From: Ruminococcus difficilis
GTDB taxonomy: Bacteria > Bacillota_A > Clostridia > Oscillospirales > Acutalibacteraceae
Length of the DNA: 64,000 nt
Direction of reading: 5' to 3'
Assembly (NCBI RefSeq): GCF_016680995.1
Contig: NZ_JAEQMG010000140.1
Coordinates: forward strand, 4,144 to 68,143
The notes under the pieces: model-generated
The model's input: the letters and a program-made list of their open reading frames with translations, nothing else
Told to the model about the DNA's origin: nothing
Databases searched by the model: none
Shown: piece by piece, positions 17,796-26,321 of the stretch
How positions within the stretch are numbered: position 1 is the first letter of the stretch
Layout: every line of letters begins with the position of its first letter
Position numbers and translations under genes: made by a program

Positions 17796-18752
17796 TTATC
17801 GACCTGCCTTTCCCGCGCCCTGAGTCAGCTTGAGGAACATATCCTCAAGGCTCTCGTTGCCCGACTTCATCTCGAGAATCGGGGCGTTGATGCGCGCCAT
17901 CGCGCTGAATACCTCTCTGCGGATATCAAATTCGTTGCCGTACTCAACGCTGTAGACCGCGCTCTTTTCGCCAAGCTCGCGAACCTTCATGTACTTCTTG
18001 ACCCCGGGGATCTTCTTGATCTCGCCGAGAACATCGGACGGTGAACCCTCAACGGTCAGCGAGAGCTTCTGGGTATCGGCGAGAGCCTTCGAGAGCTCGT
18101 CTGCCTTTGAGTCAGCCACGAGCCTGCCCTCGGAAATTACGATTATCCTGTCGCAGGTCGCCGAGATCTCGGACAAAACGTGCGAGGAGAAGATCACCGT
18201 GTGCTTCTTGCCCAGGCTGCGGATAAGCTTGCGGATCTCGATTATCTGCTTGGGGTCAAGGCCGACGGTCGGCTCGTCGAGAATCAGCACCGGCGGATTT
18301 CCGAGCAGCGCCTGACCGAAGCCCACGCGCTGGCGGTAGCCCTTGGAGAGGTTCTTGATAAGTCTGTCAGCCATGTCTGTGATGCGCACAAGCCGCATGA
18401 TCTCCTCGATGTGCTCCTTCTTGGGCAGCTTGACCTTCTTGAGGTCGAACATGAACTCGAGATACTTGCGCACCGTCATCTCGGGATAGAGCGGCGGGAT
18501 CTCGGGCAGATAGCCGATTTTTCGCTTGGTTTCGCGCGGGTTCTCGAGAATCTCGGTTCCGTCAACCGTGACGGTTCCAGAGGTAGACGATATGTAGCCC
18601 GTGATAATATTCATGGTCGTGGATTTGCCCGCGCCGTTCGGCCCGAGAAAACCCAGAACCTCGCCCGTATCGACAGTAAAGCTGATGTCGTCAAGAGCCT
18701 TGATGTCGCCGTATCGCTTGGTAAGGTTTTTCACCTCAATCATGTACTTCAC
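17796..18752 (-). CDS. ABC transporter ATPase, GldA-like (copy 1)
   Basis: This is a 318-residue nucleotide-binding subunit. Walker A is GPNGAGKST (near residue 38), the signature is LSKGYRQRVG, Walker B is VLILDEPTVGLDP, and the switch histidine is in FSSHVLSE. About 100 extra residues after the ATPase core are typical of GldA/NatA-like export ATPases. It is the first gene of the minus-strand run, with AAGGAGTGA before its ATG. Copy 2 is at 31320-32276. Confidence 0.92.
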   Translation of the reverse strand: MKYMIEVKNLTKRYGDIKALDDISFTVDTGEVLGFLGPNGAGKSTTMNIITGYISSTSGTVTVDGTEILENPRETKRKIGYLPEIPPLYPEMTVRKYLEFMFDLKKVKLPKKEHIEEIMRLVRITDMADRLIKNLSKGYRQRVGFGQALLGNPPVLILDEPTVGLDPKQIIEIRKLIRSLGKKHTVIFSSHVLSEISATCDRIIVISEGRLVADSKADELSKALADTQKLSLTVEGSPSDVLGEIKKIPGVKKYMKVRELGEKSAVYSVEYGNEFDIRREVFSAMARINAPILEMKSGNESLEDMFLKLTQGAGKAGR

Positions 18753-18967
18753 TCCTTGCTTATTCTATAAAACACCGATAATAATATTACCACAAAAATC
18801 GCCGTTTGGGTAGAGATTTATCAAAATTTTCAACGGAATTTCACATTCACGAATTTTTACGGCAAACGCGGAAACAATGATTAATGACGTTTTATCAAAT
18901 CGGAGCGTCAGCGACCCTTAATTTTCCATTTTACATTTTCAATTTTCAATTAAAAAGGAGTTTTTCC
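18753..18967. promoter_or_regulatory. Divergent intergenic region of block 1 (gldA / spoVAE)
   Basis: This AT-rich gap between the divergent gldA and spoVAE genes holds no frame that I would call. The stretch AAAATTTTCAACGGAATTTC (18825-18844), continuing to CACATT, is matched almost base for base at 32343-32367 in block 2, so the duplication includes non-coding DNA. At the place of the clean sporulation-type promoter of block 2, this copy reads GAATTT and AACAATG, a weaker match. A run of short AATTTTC/ATTTTCAA repeats (18921-18951) precedes the spoVAE ribosome site and is absent from block 2. Confidence 0.55.
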
Positions 18968-19324
18968 ATGCAATACATTTACGCATTTCTTGTCGGCGGA
19001 GCGATTTGCCTTATCGGTCAGCTCCTGATCGACAAAACTAAACTCACCCCCGCCAAAATCCTGACGGGCTTTGTTATCGCGGGCGTTGCGCTGAGCGTGC
19101 TCGGACTGTATCAGCCTCTCGCGGACTTCGCGGGCGAAGGCGCGGCTGTGCCGCTGAGCGGGTTCGGCAACCTGATGGCGGAGGGTATGAAGGACGCTCT
19201 GCGCGAGGACGGCGCTCTCGGAATCCTCACGGGCGCACTAAAAAGCGCCGCCGCGGGTATCGGTGCGGCGATCATTTTCAGCCTGTTAGGCGGTTTGTTA
19301 GGAAAGGCTAAGGGCAAGGACTGA
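18968..19324 (+). CDS. spoVAE: Stage V sporulation protein AE (copy 1)
   Basis: This is a 118-residue membrane protein of the SpoVAE(b) family, part of the channel that moves dipicolinic acid into the forespore. Hydrophobic helices lie at both ends (YIYAFLVGGAICLIGQLLI and the terminal GAAIIFSLLGGLLG). The family pattern DKTKLTPAKIL, LGLYQPLADFAGEGA and LMAEGMKDALREDGALGILT is plain. An upstream in-frame ATG at 18884 is rejected: AAAAAGGAG sits before 18968. No spoVAC or spoVAD is adjacent. Copy 2 is at 32434. Confidence 0.9.
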   Translation: MQYIYAFLVGGAICLIGQLLIDKTKLTPAKILTGFVIAGVALSVLGLYQPLADFAGEGAAVPLSGFGNLMAEGMKDALREDGALGILTGALKSAAAGIGAAIIFSLLGGLLGKAKGKD

Positions 19325-19366
19325 GGTTTGTATATTTTTGCTGTGGTTAAAATGCAATTTCTATGC

Positions 19367-19372
19367 TATAAT
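19367..19372 (+). promoter_or_regulatory. Extended -10 promoter of dockerin gene 1
   Basis: TATAAT at 19367-19372 is preceded by TGC (an extended -10 TGN). The -35 (TGGTTA at 19344) is poor. The ATG at 19420 follows AAAGGAAG. Confidence 0.5.
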
Positions 19373-19419
19373 GGAGAAAAACGCGGAATACGTGTTATTT
19401 AGAAAGGAAGATTGCATTT

Positions 19420-20634
19420 ATGAAAACCACGGCAAAGCAGCTGCTCGCGGTGCTTCTGGCGCTCGTTATGACCGTTTCGTTCATGACTGTCATGGCGGTC
19501 AGCACCTCGGCGGCAACAACCCCTGTTCCCGTCGGCACAAACGGCGACATCCAAGGCGGCACCAACCACTGTGAGGAATTCAGCACGACCTATCCGGATG
19601 ACCCGATGCCTCCCGTCTTTGAGGTGATCCCCAAGCTCGTCATCTCCCAGCCCGAGCTCGACTATCCCGCCATGCCCGAATACGCCATGACGCAGACCGG
19701 CAGCTCGGATGATCTCTATTTTTATGAGACCCTGACGCTCAAAGCGTCTCCTTATCCCTATGAGTGCAACGTCGCGCTGTATTCCGCCATCTTCCCCGCC
19801 GATCCTCCCGAATACTGCGAAGAGGATAACATCGCGTTCTATGTGAGGAAGGACACCGAGGTCACCTTCCGCTACCACGCCTTCACCGACACGCTCACGG
19901 TTGAGCGGAACGTTGATCTCGAAATGACTGACAGCGAGTACACGCTGCCATATGAAGAAACTCCCACCACCATGGAGCCCACCTCCGAACCGATCGGTGA
20001 AACGCTGGAGCTCTACTGCATTCTCAAGATCTACCGTCCCGACGGCGCTGTGATGGAAAGCGGCATGTATCAGGCTGTCATGGGCTTCTCCCCCACGTTC
20101 ACCGCAGACATCAGCGATCTGCCTGTTTTTGACACACCCTATAAGGCAACACTCAATGTTTATTCCTGCATCTGGCCGGATGAACTCGTTTTCAGCAGCG
20201 ACGAATGGTTCTATGTGCGCAGCGAAGGCACCGTCAGCTTTAGGGCATACGCCCCCGGCGGAAGTCTTACTATCAGCGGAGACGGCGTTGAGCTCACCAC
20301 CGACCCCGATGTGACCTACCCGACGACCCTACCCGACGTAACGACCCTTCCGCAGGAATGGACGACCTCACCCGCCACCACCGCACCCGCGTATCACGGC
20401 GACATTTGCTTCGGCGACGTGGACATGAACGGCAAGCTGACGATCGCGGACGCGACCCTGATCCAGCGCGCGGCGATCGATCTCGTGAAGTTCAGTCAAA
20501 ACCAACTGTATCTCGCCGACGTGAACGGCGACAGCCGCATCTCGATCCTCGACGTCACCTGCATCCAGAAATACCTCGCGGAGTTCCGCGACGGCACCGC
20601 ATTAGCAGGCGAATTCGCGATGACGTTGATATAG
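19420..20634 (+). CDS. Secreted dockerin type I protein (copy 1)
   Basis: This is a 404-residue exported protein. A signal peptide (residues 1-32, ending VSTSAAT) leads into two related beta-rich segments of about 120 residues. These contain LYFYETLTLKASPYPYECNV, and later TLELYCILKIY with VYSCIWPDE, followed by a Thr/Pro-rich linker. The C-terminal dockerin has two calcium-loop repeats, DVDMNGKLTIADATLIQRAA and DVNGDSRISILDVTCIQKYL. Dockerins dock onto cohesin modules of scaffoldin proteins. I recognise no catalytic domain, so it may be structural or bind a substrate. The paralogue at 32906 lacks one of the beta segments. Confidence 0.85.
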   Translation: MKTTAKQLLAVLLALVMTVSFMTVMAVSTSAATTPVPVGTNGDIQGGTNHCEEFSTTYPDDPMPPVFEVIPKLVISQPELDYPAMPEYAMTQTGSSDDLYFYETLTLKASPYPYECNVALYSAIFPADPPEYCEEDNIAFYVRKDTEVTFRYHAFTDTLTVERNVDLEMTDSEYTLPYEETPTTMEPTSEPIGETLELYCILKIYRPDGAVMESGMYQAVMGFSPTFTADISDLPVFDTPYKATLNVYSCIWPDELVFSSDEWFYVRSEGTVSFRAYAPGGSLTISGDGVELTTDPDVTYPTTLPDVTTLPQEWTTSPATTAPAYHGDICFGDVDMNGKLTIADATLIQRAAIDLVKFSQNQLYLADVNGDSRISILDVTCIQKYLAEFRDGTALAGEFAMTLI

Positions 20635-20657
20635 ACAGATATTCCCGGAAAAATAAC

Positions 20658-20691
20658 AGCCGTCAGGGTTTTCTCCTGACGGCTTATTTTT
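20658..20691 (+). terminator. Terminator of dockerin gene 1
   Basis: A perfect 10-bp stem AGCCGTCAGG/CCTGACGGCT with a 7-base loop is followed by TATTTTTAT. Confidence 0.85.
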
Positions 20692-20708
20692 ATGCAGACA
20701 AAAGCGGA

Positions 20709-20732
20709 GCTGCCGCACGAATGTGCGGCAGC
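20709..20732 (-). terminator. Terminator hairpin of the pyruvate:ferredoxin oxidoreductase gene
   Basis: A perfect 10-bp stem GCTGCCGCAC/GTGCGGCAGC has a 4-base loop. On the minus strand it is followed by TCCGCTTTTGTC, about 30 bases after the gene's stop. Confidence 0.7.
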
Positions 20733-20762
20733 CCTTTATTATTTGTATTGATTTGTGTTAAA

Positions 20763-23700
20763 TCAGGTCGCGTCCTCGAAGCTTGCGATTCTGGAGAGAT
20801 GCGCGTACTTCTGCTCAGCGTACTTCTCAGCCTCGTTGAAGAGCTTCTCTGCTCTTTCGGGGAACTTGCGGGTGAGAGCGTTGTAACGAACCTCGCCCAT
20901 GATGAAGTCGCGGTAGGAAGCTGTGGGAGCCTTGCTGTCGAGCTGGAAGGGATTCTTGTCCTCAGCAGCAAGTCTGGGATCGTAACGGAAGAGGTTCCAG
21001 TAGCCTGCGTCAACAGCCTTCTTCTCCTCGAGCTGAGCGATGCCCATGCCGCCCTTGATACCGTGGTTGATACAGGGAGCGTATGCGATGATCAGTGAAG
21101 GACCGTCATAGCTCTCAGCCTCTACCATAGCCTTGAGTACCTGGTTGTTGTCAGCGCCCATAGCTACCTGAGCGGTGTAAACGTAGCCGTAGCTCATTGC
21201 GATAGCAGCGAGGTCCTTCTTCTTTACAGCCTTACCGGCAGCTGCGAACTGTGCAACGGAGCCGATAGGAGTAGCCTTGGAGGACTGGCCGCCTGTGTTG
21301 GAGTAAACCTCTGTGTCGAATACGAGAATGTTTACGTTCTCGCCGGAAGCGATTACGTGGTCGAGACCGCCGAAGCCGATATCATAAGCCCAGCCGTCGC
21401 CGCCGAAGATCCACATGGACTTCTTGGCAAGCTCGTCCTTGTCAACGAGGGTCTTCTTTGCAAGCTCGCCGACCTTAGCGTCGTCAACAGCCTTCTCGAG
21501 CTCTGCGATAAGAGCGTCGGTAGCGGGACGTGAAGAGGTGGAATCTGTGATAGTGTCGAGATAACCCTCGCAAGCTGCCTTGAGGTCAGCGTTGTCGGTG
21601 GTATCCTTGATCTCGGTTACATAACCAACGAGTCTGTTGCGGATAGCCTTCTGACCGAGAGCCATACCGAGACCGAACTCGGCGTTGTCCTCGAAGAGGG
21701 AGTTCATCCACGCGGGGCCGTAGCCCTTCTTGTTGGTGGTGTAAGGAGTAGCGGGTGCGGAAGCGCCCCAGATGGAGGAGCAGCCTGTAGCGTTGGCGAT
21801 GAACATTCTGTCGCCGAAGAGCTGTGTAACGAGCTTAGCGTAAGGAGTCTCGCCGCAGCCTGCGCACGCGCCGGAGAACTCGAGCAGGGGCTGCTTGAAC
21901 TGGCTGCCCTTGACGGTTGTGAACTTGAACTTCTCTGCAACCTCGGGCTTCTCGTCTACGGTCAGACCGTAATCGAAGAGAGCCTGCTTGGGTCTCTGAG
22001 AGTCGATGGGCTTCATCACGAGAGCCTTGTTGCCCTTCTTGCCCGGGCAAACCTGCGCGCAAGCGCCGCAGCCGGTGCAGTCGAGGGTGGAAACAGTCAT
22101 AACGAACTTGAGTTCCTTGAGACCGATCATCGGGATAGCAGCGGTGCCCTCGGGAGCAGCGGCAACCTCCGCGTCAGTCATGGGAACGGGACGGATAACA
22201 GCGTGCGGACAAACGATCGCGCAGCGGTTACACTGGATGCAGTTCTCGCTCTGCCACTCGGGAACGTCAACCGCGATGCCTCTCTTCTCGAAAGCAGCGG
22301 AGCCGTTGGGGCAGGTGCCGTCGATGTGGTCAACGAAAGCGGAAACGGGCAGCTTGTTGCCCTTATAAGCGTTAACGGGCTTGAGGATGCCGTTTACGTA
22401 CTCGACGAGAGCGCCTTCGCCTGCAGCGTTGTCAACAACAGCGTCGTCGGCAGCGTTGAGCCACTCAGCGGGGATCTCGACCTTCTTGAGGTCTTCCATA
22501 CCGCGGTCGATCGCGGCGTAGTTCATGTCTACGATAGCCTGACCCTTCTTGGAGTAGGACTTCTTTGCAGCGTCCTTCATGAACTGCTTTGCTTCCTCAG
22601 CGGGGATGATGTCGGCGATCTTGAAGAACGCGGACTGCAGAACGGTATTGACACGGCCGCCCAGACCGATTTCCTTACCGATCTGAATCGCGTCGATGGT
22701 GTAGAAGTTGATCTTTCTCTCGGCGAGGATTCTCTTCATCTTGCCGGGGAGACGCTTGGAAAGCTCATCAACATCCCAAGCGCAGTTGAGCAGGAAGGAA
22801 CCGCCTTCCTTGAGGTCGTCGACGATGTCGTACTTGTCAACATAAGAGGGGTTGTGACAAGCGACAAAGTCAGCCTTGGAGATATAGTAGGTAGATTTGA
22901 TCGGGGTGTTGCCGAAACGCAGGTGGGATACGGTCAGACCGCCGGACTTCTTGGAGTCGTAAGCGAAGTAGCCCTGTGCGTACATGTCGGTGTGGTCGCC
23001 GATGATCTTGATGGAGTTCTTGTTCGCACCGACGGTACCGTCCGCGCCGAGACCCCAGAACTTACAGCTGTGGGTGCCTGCGGGAGTGGTGTCGGGATTC
23101 TCCACAACGGGGAGAGAGAGGTTGGTAACGTCATCGACGATGCCGATGGTGAAGCGCTTCTTGGGAGCCTCCGCCTCAGCGTTTCTGTAAACAGCGATAA
23201 CGTCTCCGGGGGTGGTGTCCTTGGAACCGAGACCATAGCGGCCTGCGAATACCTTTACGCCCGCGAACTCGGAGTCATTGAGAGCAGCGAGAACGTCGAG
23301 GTAGAGGGGCTCGCCGATGGAGCCGGGCTCCTTGGTTCTGTCGAGAACGGAGATAGTCTTGACGGTCTTGGGCAGCTCGGAAACCATATACTCGCCGACG
23401 AAGGGACGATACAGTCTGACCTTGAGCAGACCGACCTTCTCGCCTGCGGCGTTGAGGTAGTCAACAACTTCCTCTGCGCAGTCGCAGACGGAACCCATCG
23501 CAACGATCACGTGCTCTGCGTCAGCAGCGCCGTAGTAGTTGAAGGGCTTGTAGTTGGTGCCGATCTTCTCGTTGACCTTGTTCATGTACTCGATCACGAC
23601 TTCGGGAACAGCGTCATAGTACTGGTTGCAGGCTTCTCTTGCCTGGAAGAAGATATCGTCGTTCTGAGCGGTACCGCGGGTAACGGGGTGCTCAGGGTTG

Positions 23701-24323
23701 AGGGAGCGTCTGCGGAAAGCCTCTACAGCGTCCCAGTCGAGCATGTCAGCGAGGTCAGCATAATCCCACTGCTCGATCTTCTGGATTTCGTGAGAGGTGC
23801 GGAAGCCGTCGAAGAAGTGCAGGAAGGGAACTCTGCCCTTGATCGCGGTGAGGTGAGCAACGGCGCCGAGATCCATACATTCCTGAGGATTGTTGGAGCA
23901 GAGCATCGCGTAACCTGTCTGACGGCAGGCATAGATGTCGGAGTGATCGCCGAAGATGGAAAGTGCGTGGCTGGTCAGCGCACGAGCGGATACGTGGATA
24001 ACGCCGGGGAGCAGCTCGCCCGCCATTTTGTACATGTTGGGGATCATCAGGAGCAAGCCCTGAGAAGCGGTGTAGGTGGTAGTGAGCGCACCTGCCGCGA
24101 GAGAGCCGTGAACAGCACCTGCTGCGCCGCCCTCAGACTGCATCTCAGTAACCTGAACTTCTCTTCCGAAAAGGTTTTTCAGACCGTTTGCCGAGTACTG
24201 GTCGGTCAGGTCAGCCATTACGGAAGAAGGGGTGATGGGATAGATAGCAGCAACATCGGTAAACGCGTAGGAAACGTGAGCGACAGCGCTGTTACCATCC
24301 ATGGTTTTCATTTTTCTTGCCAT
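20763..24323 (-). CDS. nifJ: Pyruvate:ferredoxin (flavodoxin) oxidoreductase
   Basis: This single-chain PFOR of 1186 residues converts pyruvate and CoA to acetyl-CoA and CO2 while reducing ferredoxin. The order of parts is normal: an N-terminal pyrimidine-binding domain (YAFTDVAAIYPITPSS), a transketolase C-like domain, and the gamma domain. The ferredoxin insert follows with CIQCNRCAIVCPHA and CTGCGACAQVCPG, then the TPP domain with GACAGCGETPYAKL, TGCSSIWGAS, GDGWAYDIGFGG and EVYSNTGGQSSKATP. An AGGAGGAC ribosome site precedes the start. Its codon bias produces a long open antisense frame, which is not a gene. It feeds the ferredoxin pool used by Rnf. Confidence 0.97.
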   Translation of the reverse strand: MARKMKTMDGNSAVAHVSYAFTDVAAIYPITPSSVMADLTDQYSANGLKNLFGREVQVTEMQSEGGAAGAVHGSLAAGALTTTYTASQGLLLMIPNMYKMAGELLPGVIHVSARALTSHALSIFGDHSDIYACRQTGYAMLCSNNPQECMDLGAVAHLTAIKGRVPFLHFFDGFRTSHEIQKIEQWDYADLADMLDWDAVEAFRRRSLNPEHPVTRGTAQNDDIFFQAREACNQYYDAVPEVVIEYMNKVNEKIGTNYKPFNYYGAADAEHVIVAMGSVCDCAEEVVDYLNAAGEKVGLLKVRLYRPFVGEYMVSELPKTVKTISVLDRTKEPGSIGEPLYLDVLAALNDSEFAGVKVFAGRYGLGSKDTTPGDVIAVYRNAEAEAPKKRFTIGIVDDVTNLSLPVVENPDTTPAGTHSCKFWGLGADGTVGANKNSIKIIGDHTDMYAQGYFAYDSKKSGGLTVSHLRFGNTPIKSTYYISKADFVACHNPSYVDKYDIVDDLKEGGSFLLNCAWDVDELSKRLPGKMKRILAERKINFYTIDAIQIGKEIGLGGRVNTVLQSAFFKIADIIPAEEAKQFMKDAAKKSYSKKGQAIVDMNYAAIDRGMEDLKKVEIPAEWLNAADDAVVDNAAGEGALVEYVNGILKPVNAYKGNKLPVSAFVDHIDGTCPNGSAAFEKRGIAVDVPEWQSENCIQCNRCAIVCPHAVIRPVPMTDAEVAAAPEGTAAIPMIGLKELKFVMTVSTLDCTGCGACAQVCPGKKGNKALVMKPIDSQRPKQALFDYGLTVDEKPEVAEKFKFTTVKGSQFKQPLLEFSGACAGCGETPYAKLVTQLFGDRMFIANATGCSSIWGASAPATPYTTNKKGYGPAWMNSLFEDNAEFGLGMALGQKAIRNRLVGYVTEIKDTTDNADLKAACEGYLDTITDSTSSRPATDALIAELEKAVDDAKVGELAKKTLVDKDELAKKSMWIFGGDGWAYDIGFGGLDHVIASGENVNILVFDTEVYSNTGGQSSKATPIGSVAQFAAAGKAVKKKDLAAIAMSYGYVYTAQVAMGADNNQVLKAMVEAESYDGPSLIIAYAPCINHGIKGGMGIAQLEEKKAVDAGYWNLFRYDPRLAAEDKNPFQLDSKAPTASYRDFIMGEVRYNALTRKFPERAEKLFNEAEKYAEQKYAHLSRIASFEDAT

Positions 24324-24410
24324 TGGTTTCGTCCTCCTTATAAATCGACACGGCTAAATCGGGGAAAATAGCCGCAACGTGCAAAAAAATCACACGTTTC
24401 ATTACCCTAT

Positions 24411-24439
24411 ATTTTATCACTTTTGCCAACCAATGTAAA
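24411..24439 (-). promoter_or_regulatory. Promoter of nifJ
   Basis: On the minus strand TTTACA (24434-24439) and TAAAAT (24411-24416) are exactly 17 bases apart. The leader to the ATG is about 80 bases. The remainder of 24440-24599 is AT-rich and shows no gene. Confidence 0.7.
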
Positions 24440-24598
24440 GTCTTTTGATTCGCGTTTTTAAACTTTTTTATTTTCTGAATACACGTTTTCGCGGGATGTG
24501 TTCATCAGACTCGCGCCAATCCCATTTCTCACGGACAAATCAAATATTTATGAATACGAATCCTTTATTTAAATTCGGCATTCAGCAAAACAGATAGT

Positions 24599-24632
24599 AA
24601 AAAAAGACTGACCAAGCCTTGCTTGGTCAGTC
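24599..24632 (-). terminator. Terminator of the 24.7-kb minus-strand gene
   Basis: A 12-bp perfect stem GACTGACCAAGC/GCTTGGTCAGTC with a 3-base loop (24606-24632) is followed on the minus strand by seven T. Confidence 0.85.
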
Positions 24633-24672
24633 CGTCAGATGACTGTCTCAGACAGCACAACTTCAAATTGAA

Positions 24673-25239
24673 TCAATCGCCTGTTTCCTGCGCGGGTTCC
24701 GCCTGCTGGGATTGCTTTGACAAAGCGATTCCCGAAACCTGCTCAAAGCTGCACAGACAGCCGCCGTAGTACATATTCTTCTTATAGTCATTATAGAATA
24801 CGCGGAGCCATCCGTTTGCGTCGTAGTAGCGGATATAGGATCTTGCGACAACCTTTTTGTCTGTTTTGTCTGCCGATTTCTCATAGGTGACGACAAACGT
24901 GTAAAGCCTGTAGTTATCAAAATTGCGGTGGTCGTCAATAATCGTACCCGTCGGATCTCCGTTTTCGCCCGTAATCGAGATTCCTCTGGTGCAGTTGATG
25001 TTTTGCTTTTCATCTCTGTTATTTCTCTGTCTTACAACATAACCATCAGCATTTTTACTAAAAGATACTGTTGGTTTCTGTTGATTACAAACAACCATCT
25101 TCCACTGTGCAGGGAATTGCCTTTGTACGGCATAAACAGCGAGCAGACTCAAAACGAGTCTGCTCCGCTTGACTTTCGCGCGCTGAGTTTCGGAACACCC
25201 TTTGACCGGGGCAGACAGGTGTTCTCCTGCGGCAGGCAT
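24673..25239 (-). CDS. Hypothetical protein, start uncertain
   Basis: I do not recognise this protein. The C-terminal 110 residues look like a real folded sequence (NFDNYRLYTFVVTYEKSADK, then SYIRYYDANGWLRVFYNDYK), mixed with a tail QSQQAEPAQETGD. The N-terminal part is doubtful. The ATG at 25239 has no ribosome site, and the first 50 residues include a hydrophobic stretch (LVLSLLAVYAV) encoded by a 10-bp inverted repeat (GAGCAGACTC/GAGTCTGCTC, 25143-25167). It may be a remnant of a secreted protein or begin later, at the ATG coding MVVCNQQK. The terminator just downstream supports transcription on this strand. Confidence 0.45.
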   Translation of the reverse strand: MPAAGEHLSAPVKGCSETQRAKVKRSRLVLSLLAVYAVQRQFPAQWKMVVCNQQKPTVSFSKNADGYVVRQRNNRDEKQNINCTRGISITGENGDPTGTIIDDHRNFDNYRLYTFVVTYEKSADKTDKKVVARSYIRYYDANGWLRVFYNDYKKNMYYGGCLCSFEQVSGIALSKQSQQAEPAQETGD

Positions 25240-25290
25240 CCGGACCGGAAGCCTGTTTCCCTTCTCCGCGCACGACGTCGATTCGCATTA

Positions 25291-25479
25291 TCAGAAAAAC
25301 GAACCGCTTCCGATGCTGTCGTAATCGCCGTACCGGTTTTCCAATTCATCATCAGATTCGGTAGAACTGGTCGGATCGGTGGACGGAACGGTCGGGAGCA
25401 GTCCTCCCGACGTCGTAATCACGTCTTCTGTATCAAACTCTGTGATGATGAAGATTATACGTTCGTATTCAGCTTGCAT
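25291..25479 (-). CDS. Small protein with an EFDTEDVITTSGG motif (62 residues)
   Basis: A clean short gene opens with AGGAGAG 7 bases before the ATG. The product starts MQAEYERIIFIITEFDTEDV, continues ITTSGGLLPTVPSTDPT, and ends in a Ser/Gly/Asp-rich tail. It has no signal peptide or membrane helix. From memory, small clostridial proteins with the pattern I-x-E-F-x-T-E-D-V-I-x-x-S-G-G are common, often in several copies per genome, without known function. A Gly-Gly or Ser-Gly-Gly end after a conserved leader-like segment would also fit a precursor peptide, but I see no modification enzyme nearby. Confidence 0.6.
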   Translation of the reverse strand: MQAEYERIIFIITEFDTEDVITTSGGLLPTVPSTDPTSSTESDDELENRYGDYDSIGSGSFF

Positions 25480-25829
25480 TTAACTCTCTCCTAACCCGAA
25501 AATTTTGGGATCCTTACAAAATAAGTTTGCCATAACGCGCATTTTTTCGCGCATGAGAACCTGATATTTGCTTGAATATCTCCGCCATTTTCAGAGTTTT
25601 CAGGCATCTTTTCTCTTCATTCTAATAAACAAAACGACATGTGTGTCTATGATTATGGTAAACATTGAGATTATTTTTTAATTTTTTCACAGCACCGGCA
25701 AAAAGTCGACAAAAAAATATCATCACACGGCGGTTTTTTTCTGTGTTGTCAATAGATATGTCCCTTTTAAAAGAAAAAGAGAGAGGCAGGAAACAAATCC
25801 AACCTCTCTCAAAATTAAAAATCAGGAAA
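25480..25829. other. Intergenic region between small protein gene and leuD copy 2
   Basis: This AT-rich stretch of 350 bases has no convincing gene. It contains the inverted repeat CGCGCATTTTTTCGCGC (25537-25553) upstream of the small protein gene. At 25779-25810 the pair GAGAGAGG/CCTCTCTC is followed on the minus strand by a T run and acts as the probable leuD copy 2 terminator. Confidence 0.5.
25779..25810 (-). terminator. Terminator of leuD copy 2
   Basis: GAGAGAGG (25779-25786) pairs with CCTCTCTC (25803-25810) over a 16-base loop. The minus strand then reads TTTTTCTTTT, about 20 bases after the leuD stop. Confidence 0.7.
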
Positions 25830-26309
25830 TTACAGGATCGAGTTGATCAGACCGCCCTTTTGAATGATGTTCTGGATGAACTCGGGGAAGGGCTCCGCCT
25901 GATAGGTCTTGCCTGTGGTCTCGTCGGTGATAACGCCCGTATCGAAGTTGACGGAAACGGTGTCGCCGTCCTTGATTTCCTTTGCCGCCTCATCGCACTC
26001 GAGGATCGGGAGACCGATGTTGATCGCGTTGCGGTAGAAGATGCGCGCGAAGGTGGAGGCGATGACGCAGGAAATGCCGCTCGCCTTGATCGCGATGGGC
26101 GCGTGCTCACGAGAGGAGCCGCAGCCGAAGTTTTTCTCGGCGACCATGATGTCGCCCTCCTGCACCTTGTTGACGAACTGCGCGTCGATATCCTCCATGC
26201 AGTGTGCCGCAAGCTCCTTATGGGAGGCGGTGTTGAGGTATCTCGCGGGGATGATAACGTCGGTGTCGACGTTGTCGCCGAATTTATGTACTCTGCCTTT
26301 TGCGTTCAT
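25830..26309 (-). CDS. leuD: 3-isopropylmalate dehydratase small subunit (copy 2)
   Basis: This 159-residue protein has the same YLNT loop and [13 protein letters not shown] block as copy 1, with only five substitutions (E to Q, N to Q, S to A, D to N, N to D). It is again the last gene of a gldA-gldF-gldG-DUF4340-leuC-leuD run and 12 bases after leuC. Since both active-site sets are intact, both copies are probably functional. Confidence 0.92.
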   Translation of the reverse strand: MNAKGRVHKFGDNVDTDVIIPARYLNTASHKELAAHCMEDIDAQFVNKVQEGDIMVAEKNFGCGSSREHAPIAIKASGISCVIASTFARIFYRNAINIGLPILECDEAAKEIKDGDTVSVNFDTGVITDETTGKTYQAEPFPEFIQNIIQKGGLINSIL

Positions 26310-26321
26310 GTTGCTTCCTCC

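Noticed and set aside
22203..24371. Open frame of 722 codons on the plus strand
   Set aside because: It is exactly antisense to the pyruvate:ferredoxin oxidoreductase, has a composition typical of an antisense shadow of GC-rich codons, and has no ribosome site.
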